Positions 5,805-6,580 of a DNA stretch of 6,580 bases are shown here, in pieces; within the stretch, counting starts at the first letter, position 1; each line of letters begins with the position of its first letter. The position numbers and the translations under genes are program-made. Source of the stretch: Pseudomonadota bacterium (lineage in GTDB: Bacteria; Pseudomonadota; Gammaproteobacteria; Steroidobacterales; Woeseiaceae). The stretch lies in the NCBI GenBank assembly GCA_022360335.1, contig JAKSCZ010000217.1:1-6580 (forward strand). Direction: 5' to 3'. A model generated the notes under the pieces. The model was not told the DNA's origin. It did no database searches and saw only the letters and a program-made list of their open reading frames with translations.

Positions 5805-6580
5805 GTGGAAATCGGCCATGACATCGAATCGCAGGGGCGACGGCTCGTCGACTGGCTGTCGCGGGACGCGCTCCCGGCGTGGCTGCGAACCGGCTTCGAC
5901 GAGGTCGAAGGGTACTGCGTCGAGCGCTTGCCGGGCGGCGGCTCGCCGGACACGGGCGCAGCGATTCGCACCCGGACCCAGGCGCGCCAGCTTTTCGTTC
6001 TCAGCGTCGCACATTCCCTGGCCTGGGCGCCCGAGGCCGAACGTCGTGCCGATGCATTGAGCGCGTTCATCGATCGACATTGCCGGCAGGAGTCGGGACC
6101 CGGTTACGTCCGATCGGTGTCGGCCACGCTGACCGCGAGGGACTCGAGCCGCGATCTCTACGATCACGCATGCTTCCTGCTGGCGAGCGCCTGGCACTAC
6201 CGTGCGTTCGGGGACGCGTCATCGGTCGAGAACGCGCACTCGATAATTCGCTGTCTCGACGATGAGCTGGCCCACCCGGCCGGCGGCTGGGCGGAAGGCG
6301 ATTACGACTACGCCAATCGGCGCCAGAACCCCCATATGCACATGTTCGAGGCGTTGCTGGCACTCCACGATGCAACCGGTGACGATGTGTGGCTCGATAA
6401 AGCCGGCAGCGTTTACGCGTTGTTCGCGGATCGTTTTTTCGATCGCAGATCGGGCTTTCTGCTGGAGTTTTTCGACGACGACCTCCAACCCGCCTGCGGC
6501 GAGGCCGGCCGCCTGGCCGAGCCGGGACACATGATGGAATGGGTCTGGCTGCTGCGCTGGTACGAGCGCGTCAGCGGGAC
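5805..6580 (+). CDS. AGE-family sugar epimerase/isomerase, 3' end cut off
   Basis: The frame opens with GTG 5805, 2 bases after the kinase stop, and stays open to the window end: 258 residues of a family that normally has about 370-420. It belongs to the N-acylglucosamine 2-epimerase (AGE) superfamily, an (alpha/alpha)6 barrel. Seen in order: RTRTQARQLF (55-64), DLYDHACFLL (117-126), RRQNPHMHMFEALLAL (from 172) with His177, His179 and Glu182, and EPGHMMEWVWLL with His242 and Glu245. These match the conserved active-site positions of AGE, mannose isomerase and YihS-type enzymes; the last catalytic His, near residue 370-390, is outside the window. Members interconvert GlcNAc/ManNAc, mannose/fructose or related aldose/ketose pairs without phosphorylation. 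Beside a mannosidase and a sugar kinase, mannose-fructose isomerase is the favoured guess, but the motifs alone do not fix the substrate. Confidence 0.9.
   Translation, partial: MEIGHDIESQGRRLVDWLSRDALPAWLRTGFDEVEGYCVERLPGGGSPDTGAAIRTRTQARQLFVLSVAHSLAWAPEAERRADALSAFIDRHCRQESGPGYVRSVSATLTARDSSRDLYDHACFLLASAWHYRAFGDASSVENAHSIIRCLDDELAHPAGGWAEGDYDYANRRQNPHMHMFEALLALHDATGDDVWLDKAGSVYALFADRFFDRRSGFLLEFFDDDLQPACGEAGRLAEPGHMMEWVWLLRWYERVSG

Overview
The window is a compact stretch of one metabolic operon, all on the + strand, from a high-GC bacterium. Codon third positions are strongly G/C. Fusion of the inositol kinase to a C-terminal DUF2090 domain is typical of Pseudomonadota, so a proteobacterium (perhaps a gammaproteobacterium) is the best guess. 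I cannot place it more finely. There are no RNA genes, insertion sequences, CRISPR arrays or recognisable promoters. The operon promoter must lie upstream of the window.

Layout: (1) 1-293, C-terminal end of a glycoside hydrolase that resembles GH92 exo-alpha-mannosidases. (2) 290-2149, iolC, 5-dehydro-2-deoxygluconokinase fused to a DUF2090 aldolase-like domain. (3) 2161-4002, iolD, the TPP-dependent ring-opening hydrolase. (4) 4021-4839, iolB, 5-deoxyglucuronate isomerase. (5) 4867-5802, a ROK-family sugar kinase without the usual zinc motif. (6) 5805-6580, the first ~258 residues of an AGE-family sugar epimerase/isomerase, cut by the window end. Successive genes overlap by 4 bases or are separated by 11, 18, 27 and 2 bases, so they are almost certainly co-transcribed, and several are probably translationally coupled. 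No stretch of even 50 bases lacks a gene.

How the genes fit together: IolD opens the ring of 3D-trihydroxycyclohexane-1,2-dione, IolB isomerises the resulting 5-deoxyglucuronate, and IolC phosphorylates the isomer. This is the middle of myo-inositol catabolism. The other steps (IolG dehydrogenase, IolE dehydratase, IolA, and IolJ or its equivalent) are not in the window. The genes on either side belong to hexose scavenging: an alpha-mannosidase to release mannose, an AGE-family isomerase/epimerase that could act on mannose, and a sugar kinase. Together they suggest a cluster for complete use of a glycan carrying both mannose and inositol, for example a mannosylated inositol lipid or GPI-type glycan. 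That is inference from context.

The most notable sequence-level oddity is in the DUF2090 half of IolC. It keeps the family's framework but seems to lack the lysines and the Asp-His-Arg motif expected of an active aldolase, so it may be non-catalytic or altered in function.
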